The position numbers and the translations under genes are program-made. A stretch of DNA of 13,212 nucleotides from Iamia sp052038315 (lineage in GTDB: Bacteria; Actinomycetota; Acidimicrobiia; Acidimicrobiales; Iamiaceae): NCBI GenBank assembly GCA_052038315.1, contig JBQGCF010000151.1, positions 1 through 13,212 of the forward strand, written 5' to 3'. The stretch's first letter is position 1. Each line of letters opens with the position of its first letter. This document shows, one piece after another, positions 1 through 6,510 of this stretch. Under the pieces are notes generated by a model. It made no database searches. It was not told where the DNA came from and saw only the letters and a program-made list of their open reading frames with translations.

Positions 1-1
1 G

Positions 2-670
2 CTGGCCGCCCGCACCGACCCCGACGCCGCCCGCCACAAGGGCCTGTCGATGTTCCTGGTGAGCACCGACTCCCCCGGCTTCTCGTGGACGCCGGTGCCC
101 ACCGTCGCCGGCGTCACCACCAGCGCGACGTTCTACGACGACGTGCGGGTGCCGGCGGCCAACCTGGTCGGCGGTGAGAACGAGGGCTGGAAGCTGATCA
201 CCAACCAGCTCAACCACGAGCGGGTCGCGCTGTGCTCGGCGGCGCCGGTGCAGAACATGCTGGCCGAGGTCCGGGCCTGGGCCACCGAGACCCGGCTCCC
301 GGACGGCCGCCGGCTGATCGACCAGGAGTGGGTCCAGCTCCACCTGGCCCGGGTCCACGCCAAGGTCGAGTTCCTCAAGCTGATCAACTGGAAGATCGCC
401 TGGGGCGTCAAGCACGGGCTCGGCCCGCAGGACGCCTCGGCCACCAAGGTCTTCGGCACCGAGCTGTCGATCGAGGCCTACCGGGCCCTGATGGAGGTCA
501 TCGGGCCCGAGGCCGCCGTCACCCGGGGCTCCCCCGGCGCCGTGCTGCGGGGCCGGCTGGAGCGCAGCTACCGCTCGGCGCTGATCCTGACCTTCGGGGG
601 CGGGACCAACGAGGTGCAGCGGGACATCATCGCCATGGTCGGCCTGGGCCTGCCCCGGGCCCCCCGATAG
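2..670 (+). CDS. Acyl-CoA dehydrogenase, C-terminal part (5' end outside window); probable catalytic subunit of a heteromer
   Basis: The reading frame is open from the first complete codon at base 2 to TAG at 668-670, giving 222 residues of a protein whose N-terminal half lies upstream of the window. It covers the middle beta-domain end (about residues 1-55) and the C-terminal helical domain of a FadE-type, FAD-dependent acyl-CoA dehydrogenase, which introduces an alpha-beta double bond in acyl-CoA. The end GGGTNEVQRDIIA is the usual family terminus, but the MCAD-type catalytic Glu (YEGT motif) is replaced by Gly. A Glu in LNHERV (codon 218-220) sits at the IVD/LCAD/FadE26-type position and is the likely catalytic base. 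The next gene encodes a partner lacking both Glu positions, so the two probably form an alpha2-beta2 enzyme like mycobacterial steroid FadE pairs (inference). The family call is firm; the substrate is unknown. Confidence 0.9.
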   Translation: MAARTDPDAARHKGLSMFLVSTDSPGFSWTPVPTVAGVTTSATFYDDVRVPAANLVGGENEGWKLITNQLNHERVALCSAAPVQNMLAEVRAWATETRLPDGRRLIDQEWVQLHLARVHAKVEFLKLINWKIAWGVKHGLGPQDASATKVFGTELSIEAYRALMEVIGPEAAVTRGSPGAVLRGRLERSYRSALILTFGGGTNEVQRDIIAMVGLGLPRAPR

Positions 671-674
671 GAGG
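669..674 (+). promoter_or_regulatory. Shine-Dalgarno for the GTG-started dehydrogenase at 681
   Basis: AGGAGG overlaps the TAG stop of the preceding gene and lies 6 bases before the GTG at 681. This is ideal spacing and fixes that GTG as the start, with the two subunits translated in close succession. Confidence 0.75.
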
Positions 675-680
675 CCGGAC

Positions 681-1787
681 GTGGACTTCGCCCGCACCGA
701 CGAGCAGCAGGAGGTCGCCGCCCTCGCCGGCCGCATCCTCACCGACCTGGTCACCGTCGACCGCCTGCGCGCCGCCGAGACCGACGACGCCGACCGCTTC
801 GACCGGGAGGTGTGGCGGGCCCTGGCCGACGCCGGCCTCCTGGGCATCGCCCTCCCGGCCGAGCACGGCGGTGGCGGGTTCGGCGTGGCGGAGTGGTGCC
901 TGGTGCTCGAGCAGGTCGGCCGGACCGTCGCCCCCGTGCCCGTGCTGAGCCACGGCCTGGCTGCGATGGCGCTGGCCGAGCACGGCCCCGCCGACGTGCA
1001 TGAGCGCTGGCTGGCCCGGGCCGCCGGCGGCGAGGCGGTGCTGACCGCCGCCCTGGTCGAGCCGGTCAGCCGCACCCCCGAGGCCCCCACCACCACGGCG
1101 GCGGCCGCCGGCGACGGGTGGACGCTCACCGGCGTGAAGACGTGCGTCCCGGCCGGCACCGCCTTCGACGCCGTCGTGGTGTCGGCCACCGGCCCGGACG
1201 GGGGTGCGGCGCTGCTCCTCGTCGAGGCCGGCGCCGCCGGGTCGACCGTCGAGCCCCAGCGGGTCACCAACCGCGACCTCCAGGCCCGGATCACCTTCGA
1301 CGGCACGCCGGCCACCCTGCTCACCGACGACCCCGCCGCCCTCCCGTGGCTCCTCGAGCGGGCCACCATCGGCGCCTGCGCCCAGGCCGCCGGCGTGGTC
1401 GCCCGGGCCCTGGAGCTGACCGCCGTCTACGCCAAGGAGCGGGTCCAGTTCGGGCGGCCCATCGCCACCTTCCAGGCGGTGGGCCAGCGGGCGGCCGACG
1501 GCTACATCGACGTGCAGGCCGTCGACCTCGTCCTGGCCCAGGCCGCGTGGCGCCTCGCCGAGGGGCTGCCGGCCGCCACCGAGGTCCAGGTCGCCGCCTA
1601 CTGGGCGGCCGAGGCGGCCCACCGGGTCGGCCACACCGCCGTCCACATCCACGGCGGCACCGGCGTCGACACCGACCACCCGATCCACCGCTACCTGATC
1701 GCCGCCCGCCAGCTCGAGCTGACCCTGGGCGGCGCCACCGACCAGCTGCTCCGCATCGGGGCCGGCATGGCTGCCCCGACCCACTAG
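681..1787 (+). CDS. Acyl-CoA dehydrogenase-like protein, probable non-catalytic subunit
   Basis: This 368-residue protein has the acyl-CoA dehydrogenase fold: N-terminal helical domain (about 1-115), a shortened middle beta-domain (about 118-210) and a C-terminal helical domain (about 220-368) with YAKERVQFGRPI at 250-261 and IHGGTGVDTDHPIHRYL at 323-339. Both known positions for the catalytic Glu appear lost. Aligning by spacing to the FGRP motif, the IVD-type position is Ala228. The MCAD-type position, in the stretch LELTLGGATDQ, is Gly. Such subunits pair with a catalytic partner in the alpha2-beta2 FadE enzymes of mycobacterial cholesterol side-chain breakdown. The partner is most likely the gene ending at 670, only 10 bases upstream. 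The GTG start is chosen for its AGGAGG. The stop codon sits in a 13-base tandem duplication. The family is certain; the loss of catalysis is inferred by eye. Confidence 0.88.
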   Translation: MDFARTDEQQEVAALAGRILTDLVTVDRLRAAETDDADRFDREVWRALADAGLLGIALPAEHGGGGFGVAEWCLVLEQVGRTVAPVPVLSHGLAAMALAEHGPADVHERWLARAAGGEAVLTAALVEPVSRTPEAPTTTAAAAGDGWTLTGVKTCVPAGTAFDAVVVSATGPDGGAALLLVEAGAAGSTVEPQRVTNRDLQARITFDGTPATLLTDDPAALPWLLERATIGACAQAAGVVARALELTAVYAKERVQFGRPIATFQAVGQRAADGYIDVQAVDLVLAQAAWRLAEGLPAATEVQVAAYWAAEAAHRVGHTAVHIHGGTGVDTDHPIHRYLIAARQLELTLGGATDQLLRIGAGMAAPTH

Positions 1788-1800
1788 CCCGACCCACTAG
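1775..1800 (+). repeat. Perfect 13-bp tandem duplication containing a stop codon
   Basis: CCCGACCCACTAG occurs twice back to back (1775-1787 and 1788-1800). The first copy supplies the last codons and TAG stop of the dehydrogenase gene. The second is entirely intergenic and ends 3 bases before the next gene's GGAGG. It looks like a slippage or duplication event that lengthened the spacer between two operon genes. Confidence 0.85.
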
Positions 1801-1811
1801 ACCGGAGGACG

Positions 1812-3023
1812 ATGGACTTCGAGGAGAGCCCCGAGGAGGCCGCCTTCCGCAAGGAGGCGCGCGGCTGGCTCGACACCTACGCCGGCTCGGACCAGGCCCG
1901 GCAGGTGCAGCGGGTCCCCGGTGAGGACGAGGCCGCCTTCGTCGAGCGGGCCCGCCCCTGGCAGGCCCTCCTGGCCGAGCACGGGTGGGCCGGCATCGCC
2001 TGGCCCGAGGCCTACGGCGGCCGGGGCGGGACGGCGGCCGAGGCCGCCATCTTCCGGGACGAGGCCTTCACCTTCGGCCTGCCCACCGGGGCCTTCGCCG
2101 TCGGCGTCCAGATGGCCGGGCCGACGATCATCGCCCACGGCACCGAGGCCCAGAAGGAGCGCTACCTGGCGCCGATGCTCCGGGGCGAGGAGGTCTGGTG
2201 CCAGCTGTTCAGCGAGCCGGGCGCCGGCTCCGACCTGGCCGGGCTGTCGACCCGGGCCGAGCGCGACGGCGACGAGTGGGTCGTCACCGGGCAGAAGGTG
2301 TGGACCTCGGGCGCCCACTACTCCGACTTCGGCATCCTCCTGGCCCGCACCGACCTCGACGCCCCCAAGCACCGGGGCATCACCTACTTCCTGATCGACA
2401 TGCGCCAGCCGGGGATCGACATCCGGCCGCTGCGCCAGATCACCGGCGCGTCGCACTTCAGCGAGGTCTTCCTCGACGGGGCCCGGGTCCCCCACGACGC
2501 CGTGCTCGGCGAGGTGAACGGCGGCTGGGCCGTCACCATGACCACGCTGGCCAACGAGCGGGCCTTCATGGGCGGCCACACCAGCGGCCCGACCCTCGAC
2601 GACCTGCTGGCGCTGGGCCGCTCGACCGGGGCGTCGGCCGACCCTCTGGTGCGCCAGGGGCTGGCCGCGGCCTGGTCCCGGGCCCAGATCACCAGGTACC
2701 TGCAGATGCGGATCCGCACCGCGGTGAGCCAGGGCCGCCCACCCGGGCCCGAGGCGTCGGTGATGAAGCTGCGGGCGGCGTGGAACATGAAGGCCAACGC
2801 CGAGCTGGCCCTGGCCATCCAGGGGGCCGGCGGGATGCTGGCCGGCGAGGCGGCGCCGGAGGCCGGGCGCTGGCAGCAGCACTTCCTGAGCGCCCCGTCG
2901 ATCCGCATCGCCGGCGGCAGCGACGAGGTCCAGCGCAACGTCATGGGCGAGCGGGTCCTCGGCCTGCCCCCCGACCCCCGGGTCGACAAGGACGTGCCGT
3001 TCCGGGAGCTGCGCCGTGGCTGA
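1812..3023 (+). CDS. Acyl-CoA dehydrogenase (FadE-type), full length
   Basis: At 403 residues this is the usual length for the family. The N-terminal helical domain spans about 1-125. The FAD/substrate signature WCQLFSEPGAGSDLAGL is at 129-145, followed by WVVTGQKVWTSGA (156-168). The C-terminal helical domain ends with IAGGSDEVQRNVMGERVLGLP (366-386). The MCAD-type YEGT Glu is absent, but Glu249 in LANERAF lies at the IVD/LCAD-type base position, so the enzyme is probably active. It oxidises an acyl-CoA to the 2-enoyl-CoA and passes electrons to electron-transfer flavoprotein. The ATG is preceded by GGAGG at 1804-1808. It follows two related dehydrogenase genes and overlaps the TetR gene by 8 bases, indicating one operon. 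The exact substrate (fatty, branched or steroid acyl-CoA) is not visible. Confidence 0.93.
   Translation: MDFEESPEEAAFRKEARGWLDTYAGSDQARQVQRVPGEDEAAFVERARPWQALLAEHGWAGIAWPEAYGGRGGTAAEAAIFRDEAFTFGLPTGAFAVGVQMAGPTIIAHGTEAQKERYLAPMLRGEEVWCQLFSEPGAGSDLAGLSTRAERDGDEWVVTGQKVWTSGAHYSDFGILLARTDLDAPKHRGITYFLIDMRQPGIDIRPLRQITGASHFSEVFLDGARVPHDAVLGEVNGGWAVTMTTLANERAFMGGHTSGPTLDDLLALGRSTGASADPLVRQGLAAAWSRAQITRYLQMRIRTAVSQGRPPGPEASVMKLRAAWNMKANAELALAIQGAGGMLAGEAAPEAGRWQQHFLSAPSIRIAGGSDEVQRNVMGERVLGLPPDPRVDKDVPFRELRRG
3004..3008 (+). promoter_or_regulatory. Shine-Dalgarno for the TetR gene, inside the dehydrogenase gene
   Basis: GGGAG lies within the last codons of the dehydrogenase gene, 7 bases before the GTG at 3016. 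It supports that start and translational coupling across the 8-base overlap. Confidence 0.6.
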
Positions 3024-3627
3024 GTCCCGCCGCTCGGAGGCCTGGCAGCCCGAGCCGGTGCTCACCGCCGAGCAGCAGGAGCGCCGCCGCCGGCTGATCG
3101 ACGCCGCCTTCGAGCTGGGCGCCGAGGGTGGCTACGACGCCGTCCAGATGCGGGACGTGGCCGCCACCGCCAACGTCGCCCTGGCCACGATCTACCGCAA
3201 CTTCTCGTCCAAGGACCACCTGCTCGCCGCGGCCATGACCGAGTGGACCGGGCGGCTGCGGGACCGGGTCGCCCACTCCCCGCCCCGGGGCGACACCCCG
3301 ACCGAGCAGATGGTCGACGTGCTGCGCCGGGCCTGCGGGGCCATGCAGCGCCAGCCCAAGCTGAGCATGGCCCTGGTCCGGGCCCTGTCGTCGTCGGACG
3401 CCGGCGTGCGGGAGAGCGGCGGCGAGGTCCGCATGTCGATCGCGTCGATGGGCGAGCCGATCCTCGCCCACCTCGAGCCCCAGGTCCGGGCCGACATCCT
3501 GGCCTGCCTCGGCCACGTCTGGTACTCGAGCCTGGTCGGCTGGGCCAACGGCCGCACCAGCTTCGACCACGTCACCAGCGAGCTCGAGCGCGCCTGCCGG
3601 GTGCTGATCTCCCCCTACGAGGGCTGA
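3016..3627 (+). CDS. TetR-family transcriptional repressor, KstR-like
   Basis: This 203-residue protein has an N-terminal helix-turn-helix DNA-binding domain (about 22-70), with RDVAATANVALATIYRNFSS at 46-65 containing the recognition helix, and an all-helical ligand-binding C-terminal domain (about 75-200). From memory, it matches KstR of Mycobacterium along its length, for example VQMR-VA...VA-T-YR-F-SK-HLL, the AMQR-P-L stretch (109-116) and VWYSSLVGWA near 168-177. KstR represses cholesterol catabolism genes and is released by steroid CoA thioesters. Four KstR-type inverted repeats at 6486-6546 and 12708-12794 are therefore probable targets (inference). The GTG start is supported by GGGAG and an 8-base overlap with the upstream dehydrogenase. 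The 3' end overlaps the convergent diguanylate cyclase gene by 13 bases. The family is certain and the KstR relation likely; the ligand is unknown. Confidence 0.88.
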   Translation: MAESRRSEAWQPEPVLTAEQQERRRRLIDAAFELGAEGGYDAVQMRDVAATANVALATIYRNFSSKDHLLAAAMTEWTGRLRDRVAHSPPRGDTPTEQMVDVLRRACGAMQRQPKLSMALVRALSSSDAGVRESGGEVRMSIASMGEPILAHLEPQVRADILACLGHVWYSSLVGWANGRTSFDHVTSELERACRVLISPYEG

Positions 3628-4880
3628 GTCGCCACCACGACCCTCGCTCCGCCGGTGCGCTTGGCCTGGTAGAGGGCGGTGTCGGCGGCCTCGATCAGCT
3701 CGTCCAAGGTGTCGCCGCCCTGGGTGACGCCGACGCTGGCGCTGACGGCGACGGTCGGGCCGCCGTCGAGGGTGATCGGCTCGGCCACGGCGGCGACGAC
3801 CCGCTCTGCGATCGACCGGGCCGCCCCCTCGCCGGCGTCGGGGCACACCACGGCGAACTCGTCGCCACCGAGGCGCACGACGTCGTCCTCGGGCCGCACG
3901 ACGCCCCGGATCCGCCGGGCCACCTCGACCAGCACGGCGTCGCCGGCCTGGTGGCCGAGGGCGTCGTTGATCGGCTTGAACCCGTCGAGGTCGACGTAGA
4001 GGAACGCGGTGCCGTCCTTCGAGCGGTCGGTCCAGCGGGAGTGGAGGGCACCGCGGTTGAGGAGGCCGGTCAGGTCGTCGTGGGTCGCCGCCCGGCGGAG
4101 CTCGCCCATGGCCTCGTCCCGGGTGATGGCCAGGTCGAGCACGGCGATGGCCCGCTCGACGTGCTGGGCCTGGTTGAGGGTCGGCAGCAGGGTGGTGTCG
4201 GGCCACACGAGGAGGGCGCCCCGCGGACTGTCGGGGTGGCCGCCGGGCACCGGGTGGCACCAGGCCGGGCCGCGGCCGTCGAGGTCGGCGTGGTGCTCGA
4301 GCCGGCCGGTCGCCACCACCCGGCGGGCGAGGGCGAGCGAGGCCTCGTCGTAGCGTTCCGGCGGGTCGGTGCGGGGCCAGAGCAGGCCGTCGTCGCCCAG
4401 GGTGAGGACGAGCGCGCTGGCCTCGACCGGCATCCCACCCATGGCCCGGGCCACGCCGTCCATCACCACCGCGACCGGGTCGCCGGCGGCCACGCCCTGG
4501 ACCACGTCGAGCAGCAGCCGGTTGGTGGCCTCGTGGGTGACGACGACGGCGAAGCCGTCGATCAGCCCGTCGCCGGAGCGGTTCCGGGCCCACACCTCCA
4601 GGCTCCGGCGCCGGCCGTCGGTCCCGGTGATGTGGAAGGTGTGGGGCCCGCCGACCGCGGTGTCGTCGATGTCGTGGCCCGAGGCGATGTGGCCGAGCAG
4701 GTCGACGACCTCGTCGGGGTCGATGATGTCGATGGCGTGCTTGCCCTGCCAGCTGTCCCGGGGGATCCCGGCGATGTCGGCCGCCATGTCGGTGGCCATG
4801 GTCAGGTGGCCCTCGGCGTCGGTGAAGAACACCCCCACCGGGAGCGCGCCAAGCACCTCCGCCACCTCGTCGCCGAACAC
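3615..4880 (-). CDS. Diguanylate cyclase with N-terminal PAS domain (PAS-GAF-like-GGDEF)
   Basis: A 421-residue predicted cytosolic protein with no membrane segment or signal peptide. The N-terminal part (about 8-117) is a PAS sensor domain starting LPVGVFFTDAEG. The middle (about 120-250) looks like a degenerate GAF-type domain, and a helix links it to the GGDEF domain (about 262-421). Signature features are DDLTGLLNR (268-276), YVDLDGFKPIND (295-306) and an intact GGDEF motif (338-342). RPED at 329-332, exactly five residues before it, forms the inhibitory I-site. The enzyme should therefore make c-di-GMP from two GTP and be product-inhibited. No EAL domain is present. It follows the acyl-CoA synthetase gene by 43 bases with no visible terminator or promoter, so it is probably co-transcribed with it. 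The GTG start is uncertain because GGGAGG directly abuts it. In-frame GTG codons at residues 6 and 9 are alternatives. Confidence 0.93.
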   Translation of the reverse strand: MFGDEVAEVLGALPVGVFFTDAEGHLTMATDMAADIAGIPRDSWQGKHAIDIIDPDEVVDLLGHIASGHDIDDTAVGGPHTFHITGTDGRRRSLEVWARNRSGDGLIDGFAVVVTHEATNRLLLDVVQGVAAGDPVAVVMDGVARAMGGMPVEASALVLTLGDDGLLWPRTDPPERYDEASLALARRVVATGRLEHHADLDGRGPAWCHPVPGGHPDSPRGALLVWPDTTLLPTLNQAQHVERAIAVLDLAITRDEAMGELRRAATHDDLTGLLNRGALHSRWTDRSKDGTAFLYVDLDGFKPINDALGHQAGDAVLVEVARRIRGVVRPEDDVVRLGGDEFAVVCPDAGEGAARSIAERVVAAVAEPITLDGGPTVAVSASVGVTQGGDTLDELIEAADTALYQAKRTGGARVVVATQPS

Positions 4881-4923
4881 CCTCCCACCGTCGGCCCGGG
4901 CCGGGGGGTTGTGAGGCGCTGTG

Positions 4924-6474
4924 TCAGATGGCGGTGGCCCGGTCGGCCCAGTAGGGGTCGCGCAGGCGGCGCTTGTAGAGCTTGCCGTTGGGGTCCCGGG
5001 GCATCTCGTCCGTGTAGTCGATCGACCGGGGCAGCTTGAACCTCGCCAGCCGCTCGGCGCAGTGGGCCAGCAGCTCCTCGGTCAGCGCGTCGGACGGCGC
5101 CACGCCGTCGGCCGGCTCGACCACCGCCTTGATCTCCTCGCCCCAGTCCGGGTGGGGGATGCCGAAGACGGCGGCGTCGGCCACCTTCGGGTGGGTGAGG
5201 AAGGCGGCCTCGATCTCGGCCGGGTAGATGTTGACCCCGCCCGAGATGATCATGTCGCTCTTGCGGTCGTTGAGGAACAGGTAGCCGTCGTCATCGAGGT
5301 AGCCGACGTCGCCGACGGTGAAGAAGCCCTCCCGCCGGTTGGCCTCCGTCTTGCCCTTGTCCTTGAAGTACTCGAAGTCGGCGGCGCCGGAGATCTTCAT
5401 GAAGACCGTGCCGGGGACGTTCGGCGGGCAGTCCCGGTCCTCCTCGTCGAGCACCCGGATCTCCGACGAGGGCCAGGGCAGCCCGACCGTGCCCGGCTTG
5501 GCCAGCCACTGCTCGGGGCTGACGACCGTGCCCCCGCCCTCGGTGGCGGCGTAGTACTCCCAGATCGCCGGGCCCCACCAGTCGAGCATCCGCTGCTTGA
5601 TCTCCTTCGGGCACGGCGCCGCGGCGTGGACCATGTTCCGGACCGACGACACGTCGTAGCGGTCCTTCACCTCGTCGGGCAGGGCGAGCAGGCGGTGGAG
5701 CTGGGTCGGGACCATGTGCGACGACGTCACCCGGTGGCGGTCGATCAGCTCGAGCATCGACTCCGGCGTCCACTTGTCCATGAGGACGACGAGGTGGCCG
5801 ATGTTGAGCGAGGCGCCGACGAAGGCCAGCACAGCCGTGTGGTACAGCGGCGAGCCGCACAGGTGGACGCCGTCGCCGCCGGGCTGGATGCCGAACATGC
5901 CGAGGAAGTACTGCGACCCGATCGCCGAGGCCTCGGGCGGGGCACCCGACAGCTTGCGGCGCACCCCCTTGGGCCGGCCGGTCGTGCCCGACGTGTAGTG
6001 CATCGCCTGCCCCGCGGCGCGGTCCTCCGGCGAGGACGAGGGCTGGCCGGCGGACAGCTCGGCGAGGGGCCGGAAGCCCTCGACCTCCCCCACCGCGAAG
6101 CACTGCTCGGGCGGGAGCGACGTCTCCTCGGCCGCGGCGGCACAGGCCTCGGCGAAGCGCTCGTGGGCGACGAAGACGTCGGACTCGGAGTCCTCGACGA
6201 TGAAGGCGATCTCGGGGCCGACGAGGTGGTGGTTGATCGGCGTGACGTACCAGCCGGCCTGGAGGGCGGCCAGGTAGAGCTCGATCACCTCGATGCTGTT
6301 GGGCATCACCAGGGCGACGCCCCCGCCCGGGGGCACGCCGGCCTCCCGCAACCCGTGGACGAGGCGGTTGGCCGCCCCGGCCAGCTCGCCGTAGGTCACC
6401 TCCCGCCCGTCGGGGGCGACGATGGCCACCCGCTCCGGCTGCTCGTCGGCCCACGCCCAGAACCCCTGTGTCAT
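4924..6474 (-). CDS. Acyl-CoA synthetase (AMP-forming), FadD4-like
   Basis: A 516-residue ANL-superfamily enzyme that activates a carboxylic acid to its CoA thioester through an acyl-adenylate. The P-loop YTSGTTGRPKG is at 160-170 and the adenine-binding motif YYAATEGGG at 307-315. The ribose-binding Asp is in VGDVGYL (387-393), the hinge/A8 region is NDRKSDMIISGGVNIYP (402-418), and the catalytic Lys498 is in PNGKLYK. The stretch HAAAPCPKEIKQRMLDWWGP and the C-terminus resemble mycobacterial FadD4 (from memory). The ATG at 6474 is preferred over an in-frame TTG at 6483, which would lie two bases from the operator. There is no Shine-Dalgarno. A -10-like hexamer ends 7 bases before the ATG, so the transcript may be leaderless. 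Two KstR-type operators lie upstream, the farther one inside the MFS gene, giving this gene its own regulated promoter within the larger operon. The substrate is unknown. Confidence 0.92.
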   Translation of the reverse strand: MTQGFWAWADEQPERVAIVAPDGREVTYGELAGAANRLVHGLREAGVPPGGGVALVMPNSIEVIELYLAALQAGWYVTPINHHLVGPEIAFIVEDSESDVFVAHERFAEACAAAAEETSLPPEQCFAVGEVEGFRPLAELSAGQPSSSPEDRAAGQAMHYTSGTTGRPKGVRRKLSGAPPEASAIGSQYFLGMFGIQPGGDGVHLCGSPLYHTAVLAFVGASLNIGHLVVLMDKWTPESMLELIDRHRVTSSHMVPTQLHRLLALPDEVKDRYDVSSVRNMVHAAAPCPKEIKQRMLDWWGPAIWEYYAATEGGGTVVSPEQWLAKPGTVGLPWPSSEIRVLDEEDRDCPPNVPGTVFMKISGAADFEYFKDKGKTEANRREGFFTVGDVGYLDDDGYLFLNDRKSDMIISGGVNIYPAEIEAAFLTHPKVADAAVFGIPHPDWGEEIKAVVEPADGVAPSDALTEELLAHCAERLARFKLPRSIDYTDEMPRDPNGKLYKRRLRDPYWADRATAI

Positions 6475-6481
6475 GCGCCAC

Positions 6482-6510
6482 AAGGTAGAACGTGTTCTCT
6501 CAGATGTCGA
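6482..6510 (-). promoter_or_regulatory. Putative promoter of the FadD4-like gene, overlapping an operator
   Basis: Reading the - strand, TCGACA (6510-6505, five of six matches to the -35 consensus) is separated by 17 bases from TACCTT (6487-6482, fitting the actinobacterial TANNNT -10). The ATG follows 7 bases after the -10, which suggests a leaderless mRNA. The operator at 6486-6499 fills the spacer and touches the -10, as expected for repression by steric block. Inferred by eye. Confidence 0.5.
6486..6499. promoter_or_regulatory. KstR-type operator 1 (before the FadD4-like gene)
   Basis: TAGAACGTGTTCTC has perfect 5-base arms AGAAC/GTTCT around a 2-base centre (6487-6498). It fits TNNAACNNGTTNNA, the established KstR motif, except at the last base. 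It lies in the 25-base gap between the MFS stop and the acyl-CoA synthetase ATG, 11 bases before that ATG. Confidence 0.75.

Noticed and set aside
627..1784. Long - strand ORF (385 codons) opposite the second dehydrogenase gene
   Set aside because: The translation is Gly/Asp/Val/Arg-rich with no recognisable domain. It is a GC-driven shadow of a clear + strand dehydrogenase.
4892..4903. 12-bp palindrome CGGCCCGGGCCG between the FadD4-like and cyclase genes
   Set aside because: It has no loop and is not followed by a T-run on the - strand. Such GC palindromes are expected by chance here, so it is not called as a terminator.
3243..5039. Long + strand ORF (598 codons) across the TetR and diguanylate cyclase genes
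   Set aside because: It spans two genes with good family motifs in other frames, and its own translation is low-complexity.
6475..6483. TTG at 6483 as the start of the FadD4-like gene
   Set aside because: It would place the start 2 bases from the operator. ATG at 6474 fits the spacing seen at the other two controlled genes.
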